From Pseudomicrostroma phylloplanum (taxonomy: Eukaryota > Basidiomycota > Exobasidiomycetes > Microstromatales): a stretch of 64,000 bases of DNA. Position 1 is the first letter of the stretch. Each line of letters starts with the position of its first letter. Under the pieces are notes generated by a model that was given only the letters and a program-made list of their open reading frames with translations, did not search any database and had not been told where the DNA came from. The translations under genes and the position numbers were made by a program. Shown piece after piece: positions 56,121 to 64,000 of the stretch. The stretch spans positions 569,977 to 633,976 of the forward strand of contig BCHS01000004.1 of assembly GCA_039545275.1 (NCBI GenBank), in the 5' to 3' direction.

Positions 56121-57644
56121 CTACCGTTCCTCACCCTCTTCTACCTGACTCCGCCGCCGCCAGGCAGATTGCTTGTTTCCCCATCCCAAACTCAAGACGA
56201 GCCGCCGTAGCATCTCATTCGTCTTTACATCCACCCCAAAAGCCTTTCCCAGCTGCACCAGGTATCCATTCATATAATCTATCTCTGTCCTCCCCCGCCC
56301 AGGTTTCCAACCTCGAGAAGGGGAAGGAGAGGGGGCACCACGAACGTCGGCGTACATCGAGGAGTAGTTGTTGCGCGTCTTTGTCGCCACGTCTCTAACC
56401 GCGTTAAAGAGGGCGGAAGGCGTGAGGGAAGGGTCGAGCAGGGGCTTAGGGGCAGGGTCGGACCCGTTGCCAGATGCCAGGGGTCGGTGGGTCACCTGCG
56501 ACCATGGCGCTATAGAGGGTTGCAGGGACCCCTTCCTGGCCTTGCCAGAGTACTCGGGCATCCGACGAGACGAGGAGGAAGACCCTTCCATATCGGCCTG
56601 GGCAGCAGCGAGGAAGACTTCGGCTGCCTCGTGGCATACCTCTGACCAGATCTGCTGCGCATAACGGTCCCCTACCAGCTGCCCGTTCTGACAGTCTAGG
56701 ATCGCAGTGAGGGGATTGATGCAGGAATTGACGACTAGCTTGCGGAGAGCGCCGACTTGATACGACTCAAGAGGGTCCCAGTGCACGTCCAAGGGGAGGG
56801 AGAGTAAAGAAGCGAGGGTATACCGGAGCGTGAGATGAGAGGCATCTCGTGGGATGGCGTTGAAATCCAGGCCTGAGAGATTGGCCCTGGAAGTAGTGTC
56901 TCTGTCAGCTATCCTCTGGGATGAGGCTGCATTCGCTTGCAGCTGCCGCTCATAATCGGCTCTTCCTCTAGGGTCCGGTAACAGTCCCAGACGCATGCTA
57001 CCGTAGCCAGCATGAATAGTCTGGAATTGACCCTTGCTGTAGCAGCCATGAGACAAATTCCCGAGTATGATCTGGGGGCGCGATGCCGTATCGGGGAACA
57101 CTGTGTGTATGAGCTCGTCGACCACACCCATGCCATTCTGCAGCAGAACCACCGTCGAGGCTGGCGTCAACCGTTTTGAAAGGGGAGCTATGGCTTGAAC
57201 AGTGGCATCTGCTTTCGTGGTGACGATGAGGGAATCTATCGCATCCGTACCCTTGGTATAGCCTGCTTGCTCCACGATCGAAGGGCCCTGCCTGCCGTAA
57301 GAAATTCCACTTCTTCTGTATTCTGCCCTGACAAACTGCCTCCGCGGCGAAAGGACCTGTCCAGTGGAGCCAGCTTCAAGTCTCAGATCGGTTTCAACGG
57401 AGCGGACGCCGGCATGCTCGACGCTCACACCAAGGAACGTCTTGGCAACGTACTCCCGCCTGAGATGGAGAGTGACGCTAGTATCAGCAGCGTCAGGGGG
57501 CAAGCCAGCAGTGATCTCTGGTGGTATCGGATCGATCTCTGGGGGATGCAAGAAGCCTCTCTGTTGCCGGAGTCGTATTGATCTTCTGAGATGATACGAT
57601 ATCAGAGTCCCAATGGATCCCACGCCCAGGACATGGAAGCGCAT
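56121..57644 (-). CDS. 2-dehydropantoate 2-reductase (ketopantoate reductase) family protein
   Basis: Single exon, 507 residues, from the ATG at 57644. The N-terminal Rossmann fold has MRFHVLGVGSIGTLISYHLR with GxGxxG for NADP(H). The middle has SLIVTTKADATVQAIAPLSK, holding the Lys expected in ketopantoate reductases, and VVLLQNGMGVVDELI. The C-terminal helical domain has LRKLVVNSCINPLTAILDCQ, the substrate-binding Asn-Pro-Leu-Thr segment, and a terminal NNYSSMYADVRG. The family reduces ketopantoate to pantoate for coenzyme A synthesis; in fungi there are several related copies, so specificity is not certain. It is longer than bacterial PanE (about 300 residues) because of Ser/Arg-rich inserts. 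Convergent with Doa10, 281 bp apart. Confidence 0.88.
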   Translation of the reverse strand: MRFHVLGVGSIGTLISYHLRRSIRLRQQRGFLHPPEIDPIPPEITAGLPPDAADTSVTLHLRREYVAKTFLGVSVEHAGVRSVETDLRLEAGSTGQVLSPRRQFVRAEYRRSGISYGRQGPSIVEQAGYTKGTDAIDSLIVTTKADATVQAIAPLSKRLTPASTVVLLQNGMGVVDELIHTVFPDTASRPQIILGNLSHGCYSKGQFQTIHAGYGSMRLGLLPDPRGRADYERQLQANAASSQRIADRDTTSRANLSGLDFNAIPRDASHLTLRYTLASLLSLPLDVHWDPLESYQVGALRKLVVNSCINPLTAILDCQNGQLVGDRYAQQIWSEVCHEAAEVFLAAAQADMEGSSSSSRRMPEYSGKARKGSLQPSIAPWSQVTHRPLASGNGSDPAPKPLLDPSLTPSALFNAVRDVATKTRNNYSSMYADVRGAPSPSPSRGWKPGRGRTEIDYMNGYLVQLGKAFGVDVKTNEMLRRLVLSLGWGNKQSAWRRRSQVEEGEER

Positions 57645-57680
57645 CGAGCCGCCACTAGCCTGGCCGTTCCCGCGACGACA

Positions 57681-58136
57681 CTACCCAGCGCTAGACAGGG
57701 GCGCCAGCAAGGCTGAACAGTGGGCGAGAGGCGCGAGAGGGATGGGGAGGGCTATGTAGAGGGCCAGCTTCTGCTGTAGTACCTCATCAGTCGCTCTGAC
57801 TGCCTTTCGCCAGCGTGGGTGAGGTTGTGTAGCGCCTCTGAGAATAGCTGTGAGCTGCTCTGCGTCAACTCCCAGTGGAAGGGTAGCTGCGGAAAGACGC
57901 TCTTTGCGCTGTAGCAGTGGGACAGATTTGGAGCCCTGATGATGAGCTGGAGGGATGCGGACACGTCGGTGGAGGAGTGGCCCCTGGTATGTGAGAATCA
58001 GAAGGAAGTGGCCGCTCGATTTCTTCTGATGCAGCACTTTGGTCAGCCGTCGGATCTCGGAACGGAAGCCTCCCGGACCGGAAGGGGAGAAGGCAGATCT
58101 CGGCTGATTCCTGCGCCTGCTGCACGACGCACGCAC
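57681..58136 (-). CDS. Hypothetical small basic protein (weakly supported)
   Basis: A minus-strand frame of 151 codons from ATG 58136 to 57681. It is Arg/Lys-rich at the start (MRASCSRRRNQPRSAF), has a middle segment SVPLLQRKERLSAATLPLGV with AEQLTAILRG, and a hydrophobic end (LALYIALPIPLAPLAHCSAL). No intron is seen and no family is recognised. It lies head to head with the GCV2 gene, about 290 bp away, and directly upstream of the ketopantoate reductase. It may be real or a chance frame. Confidence 0.35.
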   Translation of the reverse strand: MRASCSRRRNQPRSAFSPSGPGGFRSEIRRLTKVLHQKKSSGHFLLILTYQGPLLHRRVRIPPAHHQGSKSVPLLQRKERLSAATLPLGVDAEQLTAILRGATQPHPRWRKAVRATDEVLQQKLALYIALPIPLAPLAHCSALLAPLSSAG

Positions 58137-58165
58137 CGACGTGAATCTCCCTTGGCGCCGGCGGC

Positions 58166-58185
58166 TGCCTGCCTGCCTGCCTGCC
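58166..58185. repeat. (TGCC)5 microsatellite
   Basis: Five perfect TGCC units in the likely promoter or 5' leader of the GCV2 gene; the same unit occurs at 10722 and 27344. Confidence 0.9.
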
Positions 58186-58429
58186 TCCCCCTCCGCCGCC
58201 CCCCCCTGATTGACTCGCCTTTTTGCTACCGCCCTTCTTTTCTTCCTCGCCTTTCCCGCAGCTACCTCATCTACTACTACACAGTCTTTCCAACGCTGTC
58301 ATCGTCTTCCTTGTATCTCGGAAAGACTCTATCAAGGCGGGAGCTCACCCCAATCGAGCTCACTCACCTTTCGGGAGCAGATCTTGATTTGACTCAGCTT
58401 CGGGANCCACCCCCGCCTCTACCCTTACC

Positions 58430-61400
58430 ATGTCCGTGGTAGTTCGGGCTTGGCTGCGCAGCAGGGTCTCCGTTCCTTCGGCCCTGCCGCTTTCGAGGAG
58501 CCTCGCTACTGCACCTCGCCTCCCACGACACCTCGCTTCGTCCAAGCCAGGCCCTTCCCGGTCGTTGGCGACTCATGTCCCTGATCTGGGCTCGACGGAA
58601 GTTGCATCTTCCGTCTTTGCGCCCCTCGACAGCTTCGAGAAGCGTCACTTGGGACCTAGAAGCCACGACATCGAGCATATGCTCAAGACGCTCGACTACA
58701 CTTCCTACGACGACTTCATCGCCGATGCCGTCCCGAGCGATATCAGACTGGAAAAGGACGCAGTCAGTCCCGACACCATCCGACCCTTGTCGGAGAGTGA
58801 ATTGCTGCGTCGAGGTCAAGAGATCGCAGCCATGAACAAGGTGCACAAGAGCTTCATTGGCATGGGTTACCACAACACCCTGGTCCCACCGGTCATCCTA
58901 CGCAACGTCCTCGAGAATCCAGCATGGTACACCAGCTATACTCCTTACCAAGCTGAGATCTCGCAAGGTAGGCTTGAGTCCCTCATCAATTTCCAGACTA
59001 TGGTCAAGTCCCTTACCGGACTTGACATTGCCAATGCATCTTTGCTCGACGAAGGAACAGCAGCTGCAGAGGCTATGGTCCTGGCCTACGGTCAGTCGAG
59101 GAGCAAGAAGAAGACGCTTCTTGTCGACCGTGGCGTGCTACCTCAGACCATCGCCGTCTTGCGTCAGCGAGCCAAGGGCTTCGGGATCAGGGTCCTCGTC
59201 ACTGAGCTGCGGACCCCACAGGGTCATCAGCTGCCTTCTGAGGATGAGGTTGCAAAGGATGATATCCTGGGCGCCCTCGTTCAGTACCCCGACGTCGATG
59301 GTCGCATTACGGACTGGGAGGCCTTCGCAAAGGAGGTCAAGTCGGCTGGTGGTATGGTCATTGCCGCCACTGATCTTTTGGCCCTGACTATGCTGAAGCC
59401 CCCCGGAGAATGGGGTGCTGACATCGCCCTTGGCAACAGCGCTCGGTTTGGAGTTCCTCCTGGATACGGAGGACCCCACGCTGCATTCTTTGCTGTCTCC
59501 GACAAGCTCAAGCGCAAGATCCCGGGCCGTCTCGTCGGTCTGAGCAAAGATCAGCAGGGCAAGCCAGCCTACCGACTTGCTCTGCAGACTAGAGAGCAGC
59601 ACATCCGGAGAGAGAAGGCTACGTCAAACATCTGTACTGCCCAGGCCCTGTTGGCAAACATGAGCGCAATGTACGCGATCTACCACGGGCCAGAGGGTCT
59701 GCGCAAGATCGCTGCAAAGGTCCATGCCCTAACACGGTTGCTGAAGTACGAGCTGACTCAGATCGGCGTGCGCGTAGTCAACCGTGATGGAGCCTTCTTC
59801 GACACACTCACGATCGACCTCGCCAAGGCCAGCGTAGGAGCCGTACGTGTCCACGCCGAGGCAGACAAGGCTGGCATCAACCTTCGTCGTATCTCCGACA
59901 CACGTGTCGGTATCACTTTGGATGAAACCGTGGGTGTTGAGACCCTTACTGATATCCTCAATGTCTTCGCACTTGCTTTGGGAAGCAGCAAGGGCAAGGC
60001 AGCTGAGGAAGGAACCGTCGCGCCATACCGGCCCGCGCATGTACTACGCATCGCTGAGGAGCTCTCGCTCAATGCAGCATCGCTGGAGAACCTCGAGATC
60101 TCGACTCCGCCTGCCAAAGAGCCAAAGGTACCATCGTCTGCTCAGTCTGGCGTCGCCACCTCACCGCAAGCTGCCAAGGCGGGCGTCACTCAGCAATCCC
60201 TGCCTCCCGTGCCAGACTTCAAGCGCACCTCAAAATACCTCACCCAAACGGTGTTTTCTGAGCACCGCTCAGAGACACAGATGCTGAGGTACATCTACCA
60301 CCTCCAAGGCAAGGACCTTTCACTGGTTCATGCCATGATCCCTCTGGGAAGCTGCACCATGAAGCTGAATGCTACTTCGTCGATGATGCTCCTGTCGAAG
60401 GCCGAATTCGGTTCACTCCACCCCTTTGCGCCCGAAGAACAAGCGCAGGGTTATGATGTATTGATTCGTGAGCTTTCTCAAGATCTTTGCACCATCACCG
60501 GTTTCCCTGCCGTGTCCCTCCAACCCAATTCAGGGGCGCAGGGAGAGTTCGCGGGTCTCAGCGTTATCAGGGCTTATCTCGACGGCAAAGGACAGCAGAA
60601 ACGTACCGTCTGCTTGATTCCAGGGTCCGCGCACGGCACCAATCCAGCTTCTGCCATCATGGCCGGCATGCGGGTTGTTGCTATCAAGAACAAGGCCGAT
60701 GGAACACTCGATCTGGAGGACCTGCAGGAGAAGGCTGCCCAGCACTCGGAGGAGCTCGCAGCCTTCATGGTAACGTACCCATCGACTTACGGAGTGTTTG
60801 AGAGCGGCATCCAGAAGGCTTGTGAAATTGTGCACTCGCACGGCGGTCAGGTCTACATGGACGGAGCCAACTTGCAAGCTCAAGTTGGCCTGACCAATCC
60901 GGCGATCATTGGCGCAGATGTAACTCACCTGAACCTACATAAGACATTCTCCATCCCTCACGGTGGAGGTGGACCCGGAGTTGGCTGCATCTTGTGTGCC
61001 GAGCATCTGGCTCCCTTCCTGCCCGGCCACCCTCTGGCATCTGTCGGCGGAGAGCAGGCGATTGGGCCCATCTCAGCTGCACCCTTCGGAAGTGCTTCGA
61101 TCTTGACCATCTCATGGGCATACATCAAGCAGCTTGGCTGGACCGGACTCCGTAACTCGTCCGCCCTCGCCCTTCTGTCGGCCAACTACATGGCGGCTCG
61201 TCTGGCCCCTCACTACAAGCTGCGCTACACGAATGAGAAGTCTCGCGTCGCCCACGAGTTCCTGCTGGACCTTGCCCCATTCCAGTCTCACATTTCTGTA
61301 TCCGATGTAGCGAAGCGGTTGTCAGACTATGGCTTCCATGCCCCCACTTGCTCATGGCCGATCAGCACGGGGTTGCTCATCGAGCCGACTGAGTCGGAGT

Positions 61401-61702
61401 CGCTTCTGGAACTCGACCGCTTCTGTGATGCGATGATCTCCATCCGATCAGAGATTCAGGATATCATCGATGGCAAGTCCCACTCCGAGGAGCACGGCAA
61501 TGTTCTCAAGAATGCGCCACACACCGCACAGGTCGTCACTGCCGACCAGTGGGATCGACCCTATTCGCGGGAGCTGGCGGCTTACCCGGTAGAGGGCCTG
61601 AGGGAGCGCAAGTTTTGGCCCGCGAGCGGGAGACTGGACGATGTGCACGGAGATCAAAACCTGGTCTGCGAATGTGGCAGTGTAGACCAGTATGCCGAGT
61701 GA
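58430..61702 (+). CDS. GCV2: Glycine decarboxylase P-protein, mitochondrial
   Basis: Single exon, 1090 residues. The first ~45 residues are Arg/Ser-rich (VVVRAWLRSRVSVPSALPLS), a mitochondrial presequence. Then FEKRHLGPRSHDIEHMLKTL and SFIGMGYHNTLVPPVILRNV open the P-protein. The pyridoxal-phosphate lysine is in LHKTFSIPHGGGGPGVG (Lys about 838). Other conserved segments are PLGSCTMKLNATSSM, FPAVSLQPNSGAQGEFAGL, IPGSAHGTNPASA and SWPISTGLLIEPTESES. It decarboxylates glycine and passes the aminomethyl group to the lipoyl H-protein in the glycine cleavage system. Length is typical for eukaryotic P-proteins (about 1000-1040). There is an insert of about 40 residues with Pro/Ala/Ser around residues 560-600. 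One ambiguous base (58406) lies 24 nt before the start. Confidence 0.97.
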   Translation: MSVVVRAWLRSRVSVPSALPLSRSLATAPRLPRHLASSKPGPSRSLATHVPDLGSTEVASSVFAPLDSFEKRHLGPRSHDIEHMLKTLDYTSYDDFIADAVPSDIRLEKDAVSPDTIRPLSESELLRRGQEIAAMNKVHKSFIGMGYHNTLVPPVILRNVLENPAWYTSYTPYQAEISQGRLESLINFQTMVKSLTGLDIANASLLDEGTAAAEAMVLAYGQSRSKKKTLLVDRGVLPQTIAVLRQRAKGFGIRVLVTELRTPQGHQLPSEDEVAKDDILGALVQYPDVDGRITDWEAFAKEVKSAGGMVIAATDLLALTMLKPPGEWGADIALGNSARFGVPPGYGGPHAAFFAVSDKLKRKIPGRLVGLSKDQQGKPAYRLALQTREQHIRREKATSNICTAQALLANMSAMYAIYHGPEGLRKIAAKVHALTRLLKYELTQIGVRVVNRDGAFFDTLTIDLAKASVGAVRVHAEADKAGINLRRISDTRVGITLDETVGVETLTDILNVFALALGSSKGKAAEEGTVAPYRPAHVLRIAEELSLNAASLENLEISTPPAKEPKVPSSAQSGVATSPQAAKAGVTQQSLPPVPDFKRTSKYLTQTVFSEHRSETQMLRYIYHLQGKDLSLVHAMIPLGSCTMKLNATSSMMLLSKAEFGSLHPFAPEEQAQGYDVLIRELSQDLCTITGFPAVSLQPNSGAQGEFAGLSVIRAYLDGKGQQKRTVCLIPGSAHGTNPASAIMAGMRVVAIKNKADGTLDLEDLQEKAAQHSEELAAFMVTYPSTYGVFESGIQKACEIVHSHGGQVYMDGANLQAQVGLTNPAIIGADVTHLNLHKTFSIPHGGGGPGVGCILCAEHLAPFLPGHPLASVGGEQAIGPISAAPFGSASILTISWAYIKQLGWTGLRNSSALALLSANYMAARLAPHYKLRYTNEKSRVAHEFLLDLAPFQSHISVSDVAKRLSDYGFHAPTCSWPISTGLLIEPTESESLLELDRFCDAMISIRSEIQDIIDGKSHSEEHGNVLKNAPHTAQVVTADQWDRPYSRELAAYPVEGLRERKFWPASGRLDDVHGDQNLVCECGSVDQYAE

Positions 61703-63038
61703 GGACTGCGACAGCGTAAAGGCCATTCCCCCGTCTGGCGATCTTCCGGTTTTTTCCCGTCATCTTCAACGTGACGCCACGCCGATTCAGCACCTGCCCC
61801 TTCACTACCACTACCCATGCCCTGCCGCTCCACCGGCTACGCCAGACGACATGTCCTATTTGCAGCGCTCTCTTCACCCCCTCCCCTCTGCGATTTCCCC
61901 TCCTACCCTTCTGCGTCACGAAATGTATATCCCACCGTCTACATAGTGTACCGCTCCGCGGTTGTGTTTCTGGTCCCGCTGGACTGTGGCGTCGGCAAAG
62001 GCTGTTCCATCGAAGAGTGAGCGGCACCAGGCACGTACGTCGCCGACGCTTGGGGCCCAAGCATGTGTGAGATGGACTGATTAGGAAAGGAGAGGAGACT
62101 GCTGTGAGGCGGGCCAGGTGAACAAAGGGGGCTTGACTTGCATCGCACGCCGGTGGTCCGAATGCAGCGCGCCAAGAGGGCTTGAGGGGTGAAGGCGATC
62201 TCCTGTGAGAGAAGGTGCGAACGCCACGAACCGGGCACATACACGAGATGCGAACCATCAATGGAACGCATATCTCGGCACTGGTCGTGCATCTGTACTG
62301 ATCTTCCGCAGGAGAGAGCGCCACCAAGTGTTGCCCCGAATAGACTGAGCCCTGGAAGTCTGAGCTAAATGGCGCCAGACGTTCTGGGAAGCTCGAGCTT
62401 AATGACAGCCCGCGCGTCGGGGTTGGAAGGCATGCATGTAGCCCCTCCTGACACCTCTTGGCGCCCCGTTCCGACGGCGTGAAGGCGGCGGCACCGGAGG
62501 ACTGACCTAGCCCACTTCCAGACCCAGCCTTCACTTCAGACTCAGACGCAGACCCTGTCTTCTCCGTACCACTTACTCGCCGGCTCATCCTTCCTCACAC
62601 CGCGACGTTCTTCTTGCAATTGTCGATCTTCAGTGAACCTTCTGTGGACAATGGGACCATTGAACTCCAGTGAGCCAGTATCGGAGCTTTCAGGACCTGC
62701 AACAGGGCTAGCGCAGGACTAGGCCCTCCTGGTATGCATTTGGAAAGGCAAGCTCATTATCGACAATTTCGACGCCACGACTGAACATCCGGAGAACGGG
62801 CGCTATGCTCATATGATATAAGGTGGATCGCACACTGTCACTGATTCCCATCTCGTCTTCAAGCAAAACCCCTCTCCCATTCCACTCACTCCCTTTCCCT
62901 CACTCCCTCATACCCTCCCCCGCCATTCCTTTTCCCGCCCGCCCTTCGGTCTTTCTCCCTGTCCCCTCCGTCCATCCTCACACCCTGTCGGGCCTCCCAC
63001 ACTCTTTTCCCCCTCTCTTTTTGAATTAGCACATCATC
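61703..63038. other. Intergenic region, GCV2 3' end to secreted repeat protein
   Basis: About 1.3 kb with no supported gene. A 350-codon minus-strand frame (62588-61536) overlaps the GCV2 3' end but has no domain. From 62850 to 63020 the plus strand is strongly C/T-rich, as often seen just upstream of fungal starts, and is the likely promoter or leader of the next gene. Confidence 0.55.
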
Positions 63039-64000
63039 ATGAAGCTCACCATCCCCTTCTTGCTGCTGGCCTGCGCCGCTCTGCCAGCTCTTCTCGTAGA
63101 GGCTGCTCCCGCTGCCGTCACAACCCGCACAACGACCCTTACCGTCACCGGTGCTGGTAAGACGAAGACTTCGGTCGTTACCACGACTGTTCCAGTCACC
63201 CAGACAAAGACCAAGGTCGTCACAACGGTCCAGCCAACCACTGTGGTCTCCACCAAGACCAGAACCCAGACTCAGGAGGTCCCGACCACAACTACACTGA
63301 CGACGACTGCTAGTGGCAAGGCTACCACTGTGACTGCCGGAAAGGTCACCAGCACTGTCATCTCGGTGCAGCCCACTACCACCACCAAGACCACTACCAG
63401 TCAGACGACTATTTCTGGAAAGCCAACGACTGTGGTCTCTACATTTACTGAGAAGGGCACCGCAACTACTGTCACCGAGAAGGGCTCCGCAACTACTGTC
63501 ACTGAGAAGGGTTCCGCAACTACTGTCACCGAGAAGGGCGCTGCTACAACCGTCACTGACGCCACCACTGTCACTGAAAAGGGCTCCGCAACCACTGTCA
63601 CTGAGAAGGCCGAGCCTACCACCGTCACCGAGAAGGGCGCTGCTACAACCGTCACCGAGAAGGGTGATGCCACCACCGTCACCGAGACTGCCAAGGCAAG
63701 CACTACTGCCACAATCACCGAGACTGACTCAGTCAAGGTCACGGCTACCCAGACCGAGTCTGCCACCGTCACCGAGACTTCCACTGCTAAAATCACCGCT
63801 ACGGAGACTGACTCGGCCACCGTCACTGCTACTCAGACCGAGTCTGCCACCGTCACGAAGACTGCCACTGCTCGAGTCACCGCTACCGAGACCGACTCGG
63901 CTACTGTTACTGTTACTCAGACCGACTCGGCTACCGTCACCGCTACGGAGACTCAGTCTGCCACGGTCACTGCTATCGAGACCGACTCTGCCACCGTCAC
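63039..64000 (+). CDS. Secreted Thr-rich tandem-repeat protein (partial, runs off right edge)
   Basis: The ATG at 63039 opens a frame that stays open to the window end (320 codons and two bases), so the C-terminus is missing. The start MKLTIPFLLLACAALPALL with VEAAPA is a signal peptide, cleavage likely after about residue 22. What follows is almost wholly Thr, Val, Ser, Lys and Glu. Two repeat blocks are visible: about eight copies of a 9-residue unit like TTVTEKGSA (near 63446-63668), then a ~10-residue unit like TETDSATVTA (from about 63690 on). Such repeats are heavily O-mannosylated in fungal wall mannoproteins and adhesins, often with a GPI site at the end; that end is not visible. A surface or wall role is inferred. 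Confidence 0.85.
   Translation, partial: MKLTIPFLLLACAALPALLVEAAPAAVTTRTTTLTVTGAGKTKTSVVTTTVPVTQTKTKVVTTVQPTTVVSTKTRTQTQEVPTTTTLTTTASGKATTVTAGKVTSTVISVQPTTTTKTTTSQTTISGKPTTVVSTFTEKGTATTVTEKGSATTVTEKGSATTVTEKGAATTVTDATTVTEKGSATTVTEKAEPTTVTEKGAATTVTEKGDATTVTETAKASTTATITETDSVKVTATQTESATVTETSTAKITATETDSATVTATQTESATVTKTATARVTATETDSATVTVTQTDSATVTATETQSATVTAIETDSATV

Noticed and set aside
61536..62588. 350-codon minus-strand open frame overlapping the GCV2 3' end
   Set aside because: Arg/Ser/Pro-rich without any domain, antisense to a conserved gene for part of its length, and no intron or promoter logic; most likely a GC-driven chance frame.
63446..64000. Regular short repeats resembling a CRISPR-type array
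   Set aside because: The units are contiguous, in frame with a signal-peptide-bearing ORF, and have no spacers; the genome is eukaryotic.

Overview
This 64 kb window is nuclear DNA from a fungus, most likely a basidiomycete of smut-type (Ustilaginomycotina-like) affinity. The genes are closely packed on both strands and most carry short spliceosomal introns of about 70-115 nt with GTGAGT/GTAAGT donors. Coding sequence is GC-rich, and the set is eukaryotic housekeeping: a DUF1690 MICOS subunit, P-type ATPases, a Zn2Cys6 regulator, tropomyosin, Doa10 and transportin. The clade is inferred; no marker was searched. I saw no tRNA, rRNA, CRISPR array or intact transposon. Exon coordinates below were read by eye from donor and acceptor sites and from frame continuity.

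Layout: 0-2 kb holds a cut-off acidic gene, a tail-anchored thioredoxin (-) and a hotdog thioesterase (+). 2-9.4 kb holds a divergent ALG6-like GT57 protein (-), a PIF1 helicase (+) and COX19 (-). 9.4-14.6 kb is a long low-complexity leader followed by a membrane-anchored bZIP factor (+). 15-19.5 kb holds a degenerate-looking HNH gene (+), a small unknown gene (-) and the splicing factor Tls1/C9orf78 (-). 19.9-26.2 kb holds a Drs2-type flippase (+) and the ASC-1/Rqt4 zinc-finger protein (+). 26.3-31 kb holds MIC19 (-), a membrane glutaredoxin (+) and a DUF3429 protein (-). 31-37.4 kb holds an RCC1-PHD protein (-) and transportin/Kap104 (-). 37.4-40.6 kb is gene-poor and includes a run of 56 C. 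40.6-49 kb holds a Zn2Cys6 regulator (+) and a PMR1 Ca/Mn ATPase (+). 49-56 kb holds tropomyosin (-) and the Doa10/MARCH6 ubiquitin ligase (+). 56-64 kb holds a ketopantoate reductase (-), glycine decarboxylase P-protein (+) and the start of a secreted Thr-rich repeat protein (+) that runs off the right edge.

There is no operon-like logic; neighbours share divergent promoters or convergent ends. Several genes do bear on the secretory pathway and organelle membranes: the ALG6-like protein, Drs2, PMR1, Doa10, the glutaredoxin, the anchored thioredoxin and the bZIP with a membrane span. Mitochondrial genes are COX19, MIC19, GCV2 and probably DUF3429 and PIF1. The most notable observations are an ALG6-family protein that lacks the residues expected for catalysis, a bZIP factor with a C-terminal membrane span, and a tropomyosin gene with an ATG-only coding exon followed by a 15-nt microexon.
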